Position numbers and translations under genes: made by a program
Shown here: positions 8,682 to 18,286 of the stretch, one piece after another
Layout: every line of letters begins with the position of its first letter
Position numbering within the stretch: the stretch's first letter is position 1
Notes under the pieces: model-generated
Told to the model about the DNA's origin: nothing
Database searches by the model: none
Seen by the model: only the letters and a program-made list of their open reading frames with translations
NCBI RefSeq assembly: GCF_000798815.1
Contig: NZ_JTLD01000025.1
Location: 27,011 to 91,010, forward strand
Length of the DNA: 64,000 nt
Reading direction: 5' to 3'
Origin: Alistipes sp. ZOR0009
GTDB lineage: Bacteria; Bacteroidota; Bacteroidia; Bacteroidales; ZOR0009

Positions 8682-11600
8682 CTATTTTTTGTACTTAGCA
8701 ATCCGTTCTCGATTGTGGATAAATTTATATGTCCAAGAATAAATGATAGGTAAAATAAGCAATGTTAAGATAGTTGATGTAATCAGCCCTCCAATTACAA
8801 CAATTGCAAGAGGTTTCTGACTTTCAGATCCAATTCCTGTTGAAATTGCAGCAGGTAGTAGGCCAATTGCTCCCATTAAGGCCGTCATTACCACCGGACG
8901 GATGCGACTTCGAACTCCTTCTTTTACCGAATATGCTAGTCTATTACCAGCCGAAAGGTTATTTCGGAATACGCTGATAAGAATGACCCCATTTTGGATG
9001 CATACCCCAAAAAGGGCAATGAATCCAATACCTGCGCTAATACTGAAGTTTAATCCTGTTACATGTAAGGCTAAAATTCCCCCAATTAAAGCAAAAGGAA
9101 CATTGAGTAGGGTTAGTATTGCATCCTTTACATTGCCAAATGTCATAAATAGAAGCAGGAAGATGGCGAGAAGACACATTGGAACGACATTGGCCAATGT
9201 TGAAGAGGCTCTTTGTTGATTTTCGAACTCGCCATTCCATGTCATTTCGTAGCCAGCAGGCAGGGTAATCGCTTTTGCAACTTTTTGTTGTGCTTCTTTT
9301 ATGGTACTCCCTAGGTCTCTTTCTCTTACCGAGAACTTTACTGCGATATAACGTTTATTGTTATCTCTATAAATAAATGCAGGGCCCGTAAGGGTGTAGA
9401 TTTTCGAAATCTCTTTTACGGGAACCATTGATCCATTCATTGTTGGAACCATCAGGTTTCCTATTTTTTCGTAAGTATCTCTATATGCTAAAGGATATCT
9501 AACTCTAATGTCAAATCTACGCTCTCCTTCATATAGTTGAGTGGCTGATTTGCCTCCAAGTGCAGTTTCTATTACGGAGTTGGCATCTTCTGTGTTTACT
9601 CCATACAGGGCCATTTTCTGTTGATCTAGCTCTACCCGAAATTCTGGTTGCCCTAAGTTTCGTAAGATGCCCAAATCATCGATTCCTCGAATATCCTTTA
9701 TTGCATCTTTTGCTTTACGGGCTAAAGTGTCTAGCACCTTAAAGTCTGGACCATAAAGTTTAATTGCCAGGGCTCCATTTACTCCTGCTACAGCTTCTTC
9801 TACATTGTCTCTAATTGGTTGCGAGTAGTTAAATACAATTCCAGGAATGACCTTGAGCTTCTTGTCTATTTCCTGTATCAGCTGGTCTTCTGTAATGTTT
9901 CTTTTCCATTCTTCCTTGGCTTTTAGGTCTACTTGAATTTGAACATTGAAAAAACCTTTAGGATCAGTTCCGTCGTTTGTTCTGCCTATTTGGCTAAGGG
10001 TTTGCCGTACTTCAGGAAATTCGTCAAGCGTTTTTACCATCTTATCGCTAATTTGCTTAGCACTTTGTAAGCTTATACTCATGGGGAGCTCGGCCTCTAC
10101 CCAAAGTGCTCCTTCATTAAGTGGCGGAATAAACTCTGTACCTAATAATTTGACTGATAAAAATGTGATAAATAGTAATCCTAAAGCAACGAAAACTGAT
10201 AGCCGAGCATTTCGAGAAACCCAGTTGAATGCTCTCATAATATGTTTCTCAAAGAAGCTGACTATTGGATTGTTCTTCTCGTTAACATTTTTCTTTAACA
10301 AGACGCTGCTTAGCGCAGGAACAAATGTGAGCGTTAAAATAAGAGCACCAAGAAGAGCGAACCCTAATGTCCATGCTAGGGGAGAAAACATCTTTCCTTC
10401 TACCTTCTCAAATGCAAAAATGGGAACTAGGCAGGTTAGGATAATTATTTTACTAAAAAAGATAGCTTTCCCCATTTCGGTGCCAACATTTTTTATTAGG
10501 CCAAGTTTGGTTAGCCTATTGTAACGATCCATTCCAACCTCTTTAGCCAGCTTATCCAGAGCCACAAACATTCCCTCTACCATGACGACTGATCCATCGA
10601 TAATAATTCCAAAATCGACGGCTCCCATTGACATTAAATTGGCAGACATACCTTTTGTCTTCATACAAATGAAGGCAAAAAGCAATGCAAGAGGAATAAC
10701 TAAGCCAACCGTCAAGGTTGTACGCCAATCTGCCATAAAAAGGAATACAATGATGGTAACTAAAATTATTCCCTCAATTAAATTGTGGATAACGGTATGC
10801 GTTGCATAGCTCATCAGGTTAGTTCTATCGTAAAATGGAACTAGCTCGACATTCTGTGATTTAAGTTTGGTATTTAGCTCTTTAACCTTATCGTTAATAC
10901 CTTTTAGAACCATAGAAGGATTCTCTCCTTTTCGCATAACAAGAATTCCTTCAACTACATCGTTTTCTTTGTCGCGCGTAACCCAGCCTAAACGGGGTAA
11001 CCCAGTTTCTCGAACTTGTGCTACGTCCCTTACAAGAATGGGAACGTCGTTTTCTTTCTTAACAATGACGTTCTCGATATCGGGGATATTCTTCAGAATA
11101 CCGATACCTCGCACAACATAGTATTGTCCATTTTTTTCAATTACATCTCCACCTACATTGATGTTGCTTTTCTGAACAGCTCGATAAACATCTAATGCTG
11201 TAAGCCCATATTGAGATAGCAATTCAGGATAGGTGTCTATCTCAAAGCTTTTCTCTTCGCCTCCAAAACTGTTGACTTCTGCAACGCCAGGCACCTGCCT
11301 AAATTCTCGATCCAGAAGCCAATCTTGAATTGTGGTAAGTTCTCTGATATTTGCAGTTTGGCTTCGAAGCGTGTAACGGTAAATTTCTCCTGTTGGTCCG
11401 TAAGGCGGTTGTACTTCTGGCTTTACATCATTTGGGAGGTCTACATTTGCAAGTCTGCTCATTACCTGTTGCCGAGCAAACGCATCGTCGATGCCATCGT
11501 CGAATATGATGCAGATGTATGTTAATCCAAACGTATTAATAGAACGAAGTGTCGCCTTTTTTTGTACCGAAGCAAGACCTGCCTCGAGTGGAATACTAAC

Positions 11601-11807
11601 AAATTTTTCCATCTCTTCGGCACTGCGTCCTGGCCACTGAGCAATTATGATTATTTGCGTATTGGTAACATCTGGAAATGTTTCAATAGGAGTGTGTTGG
11701 TAGGTTATGAAGCCTATAATCGCCAGAATGCCTGTGATAAAGAAGACAAAGTAGCGGTGGTGCAACGAAAATATAATGATTCTTTTAATTAGTCCATTCA
11801 TAAACAT
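8682..11807 (-). CDS. czcA: Heavy-metal RND efflux permease, CzcA/CusA family
   Basis: This 1041-residue inner-membrane proton-driven pump subunit matches HME-RND permeases in length and layout: TM1 near residues 10-32, a large periplasmic loop (porter/docking), six helices around 340-540, a second periplasmic loop and five final helices. TM4 carries 'DFGIIIDGSVVMVEG' with Asp398, Asp404 and Glu411, the charge relay typical of divalent-cation (Zn/Co/Ni-type) pumps rather than the Cu/Ag type. The motif is slightly off the usual DFGx3DGAx3VEN (Ser for Ala, Gly for Asn). It is the last gene of an operon with adaptor and outer membrane channel. Exact metal specificity is inferred. A start at Met3 (11801) is also possible. 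Confidence 0.92.
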   Translation of the reverse strand: MFMNGLIKRIIIFSLHHRYFVFFITGILAIIGFITYQHTPIETFPDVTNTQIIIIAQWPGRSAEEMEKFVSIPLEAGLASVQKKATLRSINTFGLTYICIIFDDGIDDAFARQQVMSRLANVDLPNDVKPEVQPPYGPTGEIYRYTLRSQTANIRELTTIQDWLLDREFRQVPGVAEVNSFGGEEKSFEIDTYPELLSQYGLTALDVYRAVQKSNINVGGDVIEKNGQYYVVRGIGILKNIPDIENVIVKKENDVPILVRDVAQVRETGLPRLGWVTRDKENDVVEGILVMRKGENPSMVLKGINDKVKELNTKLKSQNVELVPFYDRTNLMSYATHTVIHNLIEGIILVTIIVFLFMADWRTTLTVGLVIPLALLFAFICMKTKGMSANLMSMGAVDFGIIIDGSVVMVEGMFVALDKLAKEVGMDRYNRLTKLGLIKNVGTEMGKAIFFSKIIILTCLVPIFAFEKVEGKMFSPLAWTLGFALLGALILTLTFVPALSSVLLKKNVNEKNNPIVSFFEKHIMRAFNWVSRNARLSVFVALGLLFITFLSVKLLGTEFIPPLNEGALWVEAELPMSISLQSAKQISDKMVKTLDEFPEVRQTLSQIGRTNDGTDPKGFFNVQIQVDLKAKEEWKRNITEDQLIQEIDKKLKVIPGIVFNYSQPIRDNVEEAVAGVNGALAIKLYGPDFKVLDTLARKAKDAIKDIRGIDDLGILRNLGQPEFRVELDQQKMALYGVNTEDANSVIETALGGKSATQLYEGERRFDIRVRYPLAYRDTYEKIGNLMVPTMNGSMVPVKEISKIYTLTGPAFIYRDNNKRYIAVKFSVRERDLGSTIKEAQQKVAKAITLPAGYEMTWNGEFENQQRASSTLANVVPMCLLAIFLLLFMTFGNVKDAILTLLNVPFALIGGILALHVTGLNFSISAGIGFIALFGVCIQNGVILISVFRNNLSAGNRLAYSVKEGVRSRIRPVVMTALMGAIGLLPAAISTGIGSESQKPLAIVVIGGLITSTILTLLILPIIYSWTYKFIHNRERIAKYKK

Positions 11808-11847
11808 CTAGTTTAAAAGCTGTAAATCTTTCAATTGACATATATTG

Positions 11848-12954
11848 CTACTCAACTTTTTCTTTAATTTGGTTGTAAACAAGTAGCTGATTTTGGCAAA
11901 TAACTTGTTCTCCTGCTGCGAGCCCCTCGCTGATGTAGCATTTGTCTCCAACGCTTTTTGATATCTTAATAGGTCGGATTTCATAGTGGGATCGATCTTT
12001 GAAAACGACGACAAAGGCTTCCCCGTTTTCGCTTAATACAGATGATGAATTAATCTCTAGGCCCATTTTGGACTCTTTTTTAGAAACGAAAACATCGGCA
12101 TACATCCCCGGTTTCAGCAATAAGTTGGGGTTCGGAATAACAACTCGAACTTTCATAACCTTACTTACAGGGTCTAATACACTTGTTGCTTTATCTACCT
12201 TTCCTGTAAATATTTTATCTGGATAGCTTAATGTTCTGACTTTTGCATTAAATCCAATAGCAACATTGGCAATATCACGCTCAAATACGTTTGCCCAAAT
12301 CCATACATTGTCAAGCGATGCTACCGTAAATAATTCGCTTCCATTATCATTACGGATAAAACTTCCCTCCGTAATGTTTTTATCGACGATATAGCCATTA
12401 AGAGGTGATTTGATTGTATAAAAACCTCCTTGTTTGGCGCTTCCTCCTCCGTTTATTGCCAGCATACCTTCCGCTTTGGAAACTAGTGCTTGCGCTTTTT
12501 GAAAATTATTTTTTGCTTCTAAGTACTCTCTTTCGCTCGAGAGTCCACTTTTATACATCGCTTCTACATTTTCGAAATTTCGTTTTGCGGTTGCACAATC
12601 TGCTTTTGCAGAAGAAAAATCGCTATATCCACCAGCAATATCTGCGCTTTTAATAGTTGCAATAGGTTGTCCTTTGGTTACTTTATCTCCGATAGAAACC
12701 TTTACCCTAATAACCTGCCCGCTATTAGCCGAGAAAACCTTAGCCATGTGATTTTCATCGCAACCAACCGTTCCTGTTAACCTTAAAGCGTCTTCTATTG
12801 GAACAAGACGGACAGTATCTAGCTTTATCATGCTCATCATGGTATCGCTGATAATATTTGGGTGGGATTCCTTTTTTTCTTCTCCATTTCTGCTAGTGCA
12901 TGAAGCTGCAAATAGCACTACGAATGCTGTTATAGATAGAATTTGTGCTTTCAT
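11848..12954 (-). CDS. czcB: RND efflux periplasmic adaptor lipoprotein, CzcB-like
   Basis: This 368-residue membrane-fusion protein begins with a lipoprotein signal peptide ending in 'LFAASC', so it is probably anchored by lipidated Cys19. Residues about 75-110 and 195-240 form the split lipoyl/barrel-sandwich halves ('GQVIRVKVSIGDKVTKGQPIATIKSADIAGG', 'IKSPLNGYIVDKNITEGSFI'), separated by an alpha-helical hairpin that contacts the channel. The beta-barrel and membrane-proximal domains follow ('LSYPDKIFTGKVDKATSVLDPVSKVMKVRVVIPNP'). It links the RND pump to the TolC-like channel across the periplasm. It lies 19 nt after the channel gene and 40 nt before the pump gene. The N-terminal region lacks the long His-rich stretch seen in some metal adaptors. 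Confidence 0.9.
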   Translation of the reverse strand: MKAQILSITAFVVLFAASCTSRNGEEKKESHPNIISDTMMSMIKLDTVRLVPIEDALRLTGTVGCDENHMAKVFSANSGQVIRVKVSIGDKVTKGQPIATIKSADIAGGYSDFSSAKADCATAKRNFENVEAMYKSGLSSEREYLEAKNNFQKAQALVSKAEGMLAINGGGSAKQGGFYTIKSPLNGYIVDKNITEGSFIRNDNGSELFTVASLDNVWIWANVFERDIANVAIGFNAKVRTLSYPDKIFTGKVDKATSVLDPVSKVMKVRVVIPNPNLLLKPGMYADVFVSKKESKMGLEINSSSVLSENGEAFVVVFKDRSHYEIRPIKISKSVGDKCYISEGLAAGEQVICQNQLLVYNQIKEKVE

Positions 12955-12973
12955 TGTTGATCGTTTATATAAA

Positions 12974-14233
12974 TTATTTTACGAGTGAATATCCTACTTT
13001 GTAGTTAAGGTCTTCCTTGGCTATGAAATACTTCATCCACCTATCGTTCCATTGCAATAAGTTGTCTTTGTAGCTCTCGTATAAATCGATAAACTCCAGC
13101 AGACCCATGTTTTGTTGAAGGTATTGTTGCAATGCTGCATTTAGAATCGTTTTGTAGCTTTCCATGTAAGATGGATCACTTTTTAGAACAGATTTATGGT
13201 AAAGGGATAGTAGCTCGTAGCTTGACAGTATTTCTTGGCTAACTTTATTATACTGCTCTAAATTTTGCGTTTGAGCCATGAGCTCAGCAGCTTTTGCAGA
13301 GCGAATATTTCCTTGGTTTCTATTAAATAACGGGAGCTCAAATGATGCGGTGAGTCCTATGTAATTTTTGGTAGGTCCCCCAATTCTATCATAGTTTCCT
13401 CCGATAGTAATATCTGGGAAGGCTAGCGAACGTTGCAATCTTACATTTTGTTGGGCCAGAAGAAGGTTTGTTCGTGCCATCTTAAGATCTGGACGATTCG
13501 CGGTGGCGCTATCAATTATGGCTTGAAAAGATGGCAACTTTTCAGCTACCAATTCGCGTTGCCAATTTTGCCCTAATAGAGGCTTATAGTATTTGCCGTG
13601 CGAGCATAGAAGGGTATTTATGTTTGCCTGAAGAGCTATTTGCTGATCTTCTGCAGCGAGTCTTTGATGCTCAAGGGATTCCTGTAAGGCAACCATTCGG
13701 AGGTAGTCTTTTTCGGCAACATTCCCTTTTCTTCTTTGCTCCTTATAGGCCTTAACAACCTTTTCTATAGATGCCTCTTCCATTTGGTATAGGGGAAAGG
13801 ATTGCTGTAAAAAGTAAAGTTGATAGAATAGTGTAGAAACTTGATATTTAAGAGTCCTCATTAATTCAAGGTAGGATAGCTGACTAAGATTATAACCTAG
13901 CTTTGCGCTTTCAATCAAGTTTTTTCTTTTTCCTGCAATCGAAAACAGCTGCTGAACTTGTAGCGAATATTCGGCTGTATTTCCTGATTTTAAAAATCGA
14001 TGCGTTTCACCAGAGTAGAATTCTCTATTAATTCCAACTGATGGATTTGCAAAAATCTGTGCTTGCTTCACCAACGCTTCACTTATATCCATATTATAGC
14101 GTTGAGCTATTAGGCTGAGATTTTTGGATAAAAATTCAGCTTGTACTTGAGCTATAGTAATGCTCAATGTATCTTGTGCATTGGCTTTATAGCACGCAAA
14201 TGCACAAAACAGTATCAGTACGATACGTCTCAT
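12974..14233 (-). CDS. czcC: TolC-family outer membrane efflux protein, CzcC-like
   Basis: This 419-residue protein has a Sec signal peptide ('MRRIVLILFCAFACYKANAQ') and two long helical repeats typical of outer membrane efflux channels. Repeat features include 'ANPSVGINREFYSG', 'QVQQLFSIAGKRKNLIESAKLG', the matching second-half 'GLTASFELPLFNRNQGNIRSAKAAELMAQ' and a C-terminal 'GLLEFIDLYESYKDNLLQWNDRW'. It should trimerise to form the exit duct for the RND pump. Gene order channel-adaptor-pump with short gaps matches czcCBA operons of Bacteroidetes. A small membrane-anchored protein gene precedes it. Confidence 0.9.
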   Translation of the reverse strand: MRRIVLILFCAFACYKANAQDTLSITIAQVQAEFLSKNLSLIAQRYNMDISEALVKQAQIFANPSVGINREFYSGETHRFLKSGNTAEYSLQVQQLFSIAGKRKNLIESAKLGYNLSQLSYLELMRTLKYQVSTLFYQLYFLQQSFPLYQMEEASIEKVVKAYKEQRRKGNVAEKDYLRMVALQESLEHQRLAAEDQQIALQANINTLLCSHGKYYKPLLGQNWQRELVAEKLPSFQAIIDSATANRPDLKMARTNLLLAQQNVRLQRSLAFPDITIGGNYDRIGGPTKNYIGLTASFELPLFNRNQGNIRSAKAAELMAQTQNLEQYNKVSQEILSSYELLSLYHKSVLKSDPSYMESYKTILNAALQQYLQQNMGLLEFIDLYESYKDNLLQWNDRWMKYFIAKEDLNYKVGYSLVK

Positions 14234-14301
14234 AAACGTAGTTTAATAATAAGTAAAAAAAGATTTGTTAATCCTTAGATAAAAGGACTTGGAATTTCAA
14301 G

Positions 14302-14664
14302 TTAAGAAAAGGAAGGGGGAGGCGTTATGATATCGATGTAGCAGCCCGAAATGGCCAGCTGCTCATAGTTCGGGATGAGGGAAATATGAGCCAATAATAT
14401 GTTTTCTTCGAGAGATGAATCTGTGTTAGAAAACTTTTTTAGAGAAATTAAGTGTTTGTGGGCAACTGATCGTTTGTTATTCTTTGTATGATTTTTGATA
14501 ATATTCAGTTGCGCTACGAAATGCGAAGTTACACATTCTACTTTTTTTTGATGTGTATGAATTCTAAATTCATCAGAAGGGAATATGGGCATACATATGA
14601 AGCCTATAGTATAGAATACGATGGCAAGCATTAAACTTTGAAATATGTACTTTATCTTTCCCAT
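14302..14664 (-). CDS. Small membrane-anchored protein leading the metal efflux operon
   Basis: This 120-residue protein has an N-terminal hydrophobic segment (about residues 8-27, 'FQSLMLAIVFYTIGFICMPI') that acts as a signal anchor or uncleaved signal. The exported part holds several His and two Cys residues ('IHTHQKKVECVTSHFV', 'AHKHLISLKK', 'AISGCYIDI') and ends in a Pro-rich tail. It is 68 nt upstream of the channel gene and has the best promoter-like motif of the operon in front of it, so it is probably the first gene. Small exported proteins at this position are common before czc operons of Bacteroidetes. A role in metal binding or sensing is a guess from its His/Cys content. Confidence 0.65.
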   Translation of the reverse strand: MGKIKYIFQSLMLAIVFYTIGFICMPIFPSDEFRIHTHQKKVECVTSHFVAQLNIIKNHTKNNKRSVAHKHLISLKKFSNTDSSLEENILLAHISLIPNYEQLAISGCYIDIITPPPSFS

Positions 14665-14686
14665 TTGGATACCCGTAGATATATTG

Positions 14687-14694
14687 CAAAGGTA
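14687..14694 (-). promoter_or_regulatory. -7 box (TAnnTTTG) before the metal efflux operon
   Basis: TACCTTTG on the minus strand, 22 nt before the ATG of the small leader gene. No clear TTG -33 element was found at the usual distance, so this is a partial match. Confidence 0.45.
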
Positions 14695-14892
14695 TTATCT
14701 ATAGGCTTGCAGAGAATCTTGGGATACTCGTATTAATAAACTTTAGGACTGCTGGAGTAATGTTTAAGTTGTGTGAATGGTATATCTTGAGGATTGTCTC
14801 ATTTGCCATTGAGATCCCCAATATTTCAGTCGTGTTAAGTGGTTTTTAAGTTTAAAGCATATTATATTCAGGTTCTAGATTGGATAATTTCA

Positions 14893-14929
14893 AAAAAAAT
14901 CCCCTAAAACATTTCTGCTTAAGGGGATT
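14893..14929 (-). terminator. Terminator after DUF6588 gene
   Basis: AATCCCCT/AGGGGATT stem followed by a T run on the minus strand, just after the stop of the gene at 14950. Confidence 0.8.
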
Positions 14930-14949
14930 TCAAATATTTTGTTTGCTTA

Positions 14950-15978
14950 CTATCTAAAGGTAAAGCCCATACCAGCGGTGTACATCGATGTGTTGGCGTA
15001 GGTGTAGTCGGCAAAAAGCATAAATACAGCCAGCTTTACCCTGAATCCTGCGTTAGCCACAAAGCCTGTAGAGGTGTAGTCTAAGTTAAAAGGGTCTTGA
15101 CTATTATTAATAGCAATACCGTTGTATTGGTAGGCACCTTTTAACTTGTAGTTGCTCGAATTACTATTGTAACCTAAACCTCCATATACAGTCAAAACAG
15201 GAATTGATTTAGATACCAGCAATCGTGCAGTATATGAAGTCGCATCTGTAGACAATTCTTGATTGTTATACTTTTTATCAGCATAGCTATTGTCTTTCAT
15301 ATCCCAAGATAGATTGTACTTGGTCATACCAAAAAATGCTGACATGCTAAAAGGAAGCAGCTTAAATACGGGAATAAATTCCTTAAACTCATTCCTTATG
15401 CCAAATCCCCACATGCCAAATTTACCGTCATCCTTAATGTTGATTTTTGGAACAAACCTAAAGGCAACGTCTGTATGAAAAGGTAAGCCTATACCTATGT
15501 TGTAGTTTGCCATTGGGATTATCGGAAGATTTGCTCCTTGAGGTAGCTTCATTGACGATAGTACAATCTTAGTGTTAGGCTCAATAAGCTCAACGGTTGG
15601 TCCTTCAACATCTTTTCCAAGCACAGTTGGTGTAATAGGCGAATCTCCTTGCTTAATTCGAAGAACGGAGCTACCTTTTAATATCTCACCAGCATCGTAT
15701 TGCTTCATGCTCGAAGAGATTGGAATAACTGTTGCCGAAAAAGTTATATCAAAACCACCCAGCTTGTGAGGTTTTGCAGAAGTATACCAACCCGTATTAA
15801 GAGTTTTTCCAAACTCCTCTCCAAAAGGTTTCATGTAGGCGTAAGCCAAAGAGTTTACTTCTTTGGACGCTTGCTGATACAATTTTAAAAGTTCGGTGAT
15901 GTCTGTTTGGGCTTTGCCTGAAATACTAACCATCAGCCCTAAGGCAACCAACCAACTCGCTTTCTTAAGTATTCTCAT
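14950..15978 (-). CDS. DUF6588 family protein, probable outer membrane beta-barrel
   Basis: This 342-residue protein has a signal peptide ('MRILKKASWLVALGLMVSISGKAQ'). After a short helical segment come 'AYMKPFGEEFGKTLNTGWYTSAKPHKLGGFDITFSATV', a hallmark of the DUF6588 family, then alternating strands ending in an aromatic-rich C-terminus ('FADYTYANTSMYTAGMGFTFR') that terminates in Phe-Arg, close to the usual C-terminal Phe of outer membrane barrels. Segments such as 'VAFRFVPKINIKDDGKFGMWGFGIRNEF' resemble barrel strands. It is probably a small barrel in the outer membrane; ligand and role are unknown. It is a single gene with its own terminator, divergent from rarA. Confidence 0.78.
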   Translation of the reverse strand: MRILKKASWLVALGLMVSISGKAQTDITELLKLYQQASKEVNSLAYAYMKPFGEEFGKTLNTGWYTSAKPHKLGGFDITFSATVIPISSSMKQYDAGEILKGSSVLRIKQGDSPITPTVLGKDVEGPTVELIEPNTKIVLSSMKLPQGANLPIIPMANYNIGIGLPFHTDVAFRFVPKINIKDDGKFGMWGFGIRNEFKEFIPVFKLLPFSMSAFFGMTKYNLSWDMKDNSYADKKYNNQELSTDATSYTARLLVSKSIPVLTVYGGLGYNSNSSNYKLKGAYQYNGIAINNSQDPFNLDYTSTGFVANAGFRVKLAVFMLFADYTYANTSMYTAGMGFTFR

Positions 15979-16118
15979 AACTATTAATTTTTCCCACGAC
16001 TAAGATAGAAATAATTATAAACATTTTAACATACAACGCATCGTTTGCACATTAATTCGGAATAATCTTTTTTAAACAAACGCCGAACTGCTATATTTAC
16101 ATCAAAGAATTGAAGAGC

Positions 16119-17393
16119 ATGAGCAGTAATATTCCATTAGCAGAACGTATGCGTCCCCGCGACTTAGATGGGTACGTAGGCCAGCGTCATTTGGTTGGTC
16201 CAAAGGCAGTTTTGCGAAGGTTTATTGAGTCAAAGAATATTCCTTCTATGATATTTTGGGGACCTCCAGGGGTTGGTAAAACAACACTTGCCAACATTAT
16301 TGCCAAGGAGGTGGACAGGCCTTTCTACATCCTTAGCGCGGTTAACTCGGGCGTGAAGGATGTTCGGGAGGTGATTGAGAAGGCAAAGTCGCAGCGCTTT
16401 TTCAATACGCCATCGCCTGTACTTTTTATAGATGAAATCCACCGCTTTAGCAAATCGCAGCAGGATTCGCTGCTGGGGGCCGTGGAGCAGGGGGTGGTAA
16501 CCCTTATCGGTGCAACCACCGAGAATCCTTCGTTTGAGGTGATTTCTCCGCTACTTTCGCGCTGCCAAGTGTACACGCTTAAGCATCTCGACGAAAAGGA
16601 TTTGGTTGGTTTGGTCGATCAGGCAATTGCGCAGGACGTGGAGCTAAAGGAAAAGCAGATAGCGGTGGAGGAGTACGATGCCCTTATCCGCTTTAGTGGA
16701 GGCGACGCCCGCAAGCTGCTCAATATACTAGAGCTGCTGGCCTCTACAGCCGACGAGGTGGTTATAACCAATAAGATGGTGGTGGATAAGCTGCAGGAGG
16801 CAACCTCCATTTACGATAAGGACGGCGAGCAGCACTACGATATTATCTCTGCTTTTATTAAGTCGATACGAGGAAGCGATCCCAACGGGGCGCTTTACTG
16901 GCTTGCCCGTATGCTCGAAGGCGGAGAGGATCCCAAGTTCATCGCACGACGATTGGTTATATCGGCAGCCGAGGATGTTGGTTTAGCCAATCCAAACGCG
17001 TTGCTCTTGGCCAATGCCACCTTCCAGTCTGTGCATGTAATTGGGATGCCAGAGGCGCGTATTGTGCTTTCGGAGGCAACGGTTTACCTTGCTACAAGCC
17101 CCAAAAGTAACGCTGCCTACACGGCCATAGACGAAGCGCTGGATTATGTTCGAAAAACAGGAAATTTACCTGTACCTTTGCACCTACGAAATGCGCCTAC
17201 CAAGCTCATGAAGAACCTTGGTTACGGGAAGGATTACCTTTACCCGCATGTTTATCCGGGTAACTTTGTTCAGCAGGGCTACCTGCCTCAGGAGGCCGGC
17301 AATACCAAGTTTTATGAGCCGCAGGCCAATGCCAAGGAGAAGGAAATACGCCAGCGCATGCACATTTACTGGGGAGATAAGTACAAATATTAA
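16119..17393 (+). CDS. rarA: Replication-associated recombination protein A (AAA+ ATPase)
   Basis: This 424-residue AAA+ ATPase of the RarA/MgsA/WRNIP1 family has Walker A 'GPPGVGKTTLA', Walker B 'VLFIDEIHRF', sensor 1 'LIGATTENPSFEVISPLLSRC', an arginine-finger region and a C-terminal tetramerisation domain ('HYDIISAFIKSIRGSDPNGALYWLARMLEGGEDPKFIARRL', 'EDVGLANP'). It acts at stalled replication forks with single-stranded DNA-binding protein. The frame can be read from a TTG at 16110, but the ATG at 16119 (MSSNIPLAERMRP) gives the usual start. kdsA follows after 10 nt, so the two genes are co-transcribed. Confidence 0.95.
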   Translation: MSSNIPLAERMRPRDLDGYVGQRHLVGPKAVLRRFIESKNIPSMIFWGPPGVGKTTLANIIAKEVDRPFYILSAVNSGVKDVREVIEKAKSQRFFNTPSPVLFIDEIHRFSKSQQDSLLGAVEQGVVTLIGATTENPSFEVISPLLSRCQVYTLKHLDEKDLVGLVDQAIAQDVELKEKQIAVEEYDALIRFSGGDARKLLNILELLASTADEVVITNKMVVDKLQEATSIYDKDGEQHYDIISAFIKSIRGSDPNGALYWLARMLEGGEDPKFIARRLVISAAEDVGLANPNALLLANATFQSVHVIGMPEARIVLSEATVYLATSPKSNAAYTAIDEALDYVRKTGNLPVPLHLRNAPTKLMKNLGYGKDYLYPHVYPGNFVQQGYLPQEAGNTKFYEPQANAKEKEIRQRMHIYWGDKYKY

Positions 17394-17403
17394 ACAACAT
17401 ACA

Positions 17404-18222
17404 ATGCAACTGAAACTCGACAAGCTAAAACATCAGGAGAGTGGAAACTTTTTTCTACTTGCTGGACCTTGTGTAGTTGAAAGCGAAGAGCTGGCCATGG
17501 AGGTGGCAGAAAAGATGGTAGAAATTACCAATAAGCTGCAAATCCCTTACATATTTAAGGGGTCTTACCGTAAGGCTAACCGCTCTCGTTTAGACTCTTT
17601 TACAGGAATCGGTGATGTTAAGGCGCTCGAAATATTAAAGAAGATTAGCGACAGGTTTGACATCCCTGTTGTTACCGATATTCATGATAAGGAAGAGGCT
17701 GTTCTTGCTGCAAAATATGTAGATATTCTTCAGATACCAGCATTCCTTTGCCGTCAAACCGACTTGCTTATTGCTGCTGCTCAAACCGGCAAGTATGTAA
17801 ACATCAAGAAGGGACAATTTTTGGCTCCAGAGGCGATGAAGTTTGCAGCCGATAAGATTAAGGAGTCGGGGAACAACAACGTGATGCTTACCGAAAGAGG
17901 ATCTACCTTTGGCTACTACGATTTGGTGGTAGACTATAGAGGTATAGCCGAAATGCAAAAAACAGGAGCCCCTGTTGTGCTGGATATTACCCATTCGCTA
18001 CAGCAGCCCAACCAATCGAGCGGCGTTACAGGTGGTAAGCCAGAGCTAATAGAAACGGTTGCTCGCGCTGGTATTGCTGTTGGGGTTGATGGCATCTTTA
18101 TTGAAACGCACCCTAACCCAGCCGTTGCGCTGTCGGACGGAGCCAACATGCTTCGCCTTGATCTGATGGAAAACCTACTAGAACATCTGGTAGCTATCCG
18201 TCAAACCATCAATAAGTTTTAG
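17404..18222 (+). CDS. kdsA: 3-deoxy-8-phosphooctulonate synthase (Kdo-8-P synthase)
   Basis: This 272-residue enzyme condenses phosphoenolpyruvate with arabinose-5-phosphate to Kdo-8-phosphate, an early step in the inner core of lipopolysaccharide. Signatures are 'LAGPCVVESEELAMEVAEKM', 'FKGSYRKANRSRLDSFTGIG', 'DIHDKEEAVLAAKYVDILQIPAFLCRQTDLL', 'GQFLAPEAMKFAADKI', 'ERGSTFGYYDLVVDYR', 'DITHSLQQPN' and 'FIETHPNPAVALSDGANML'. The Cys in 'VVESEE' context is replaced in metal-independent forms; here the N-terminal 'GPCVVES' Cys is present. The frame extends upstream into rarA, but the ATG at 17404 gives the family start. Its presence shows a Gram-negative envelope. Confidence 0.95.
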   Translation: MQLKLDKLKHQESGNFFLLAGPCVVESEELAMEVAEKMVEITNKLQIPYIFKGSYRKANRSRLDSFTGIGDVKALEILKKISDRFDIPVVTDIHDKEEAVLAAKYVDILQIPAFLCRQTDLLIAAAQTGKYVNIKKGQFLAPEAMKFAADKIKESGNNNVMLTERGSTFGYYDLVVDYRGIAEMQKTGAPVVLDITHSLQQPNQSSGVTGGKPELIETVARAGIAVGVDGIFIETHPNPAVALSDGANMLRLDLMENLLEHLVAIRQTINKF

Positions 18223-18244
18223 CATATAGTAGATAAAAATAGCG

Positions 18245-18286
18245 TAGGCGAGCTTCTTGTTATTAGGAGGCTCGCCTATCTTTTTT
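18245..18286 (+). terminator. Terminator after kdsA
   Basis: A 9-bp stem (TAGGCGAGC/GCTCGCCTA) is followed by a T run, 22 nt after the kdsA stop. Confidence 0.9.

Noticed and set aside
9946..10524. 192-codon plus-strand frame
   Set aside because: Antisense to czcA; its hydrophobic, basic composition is that expected from reverse-translated membrane helices.
17218..17403. Upstream extension of kdsA
   Set aside because: The extra 62 residues lie in the rarA coding region in another frame, and the family start is the ATG at 17404.
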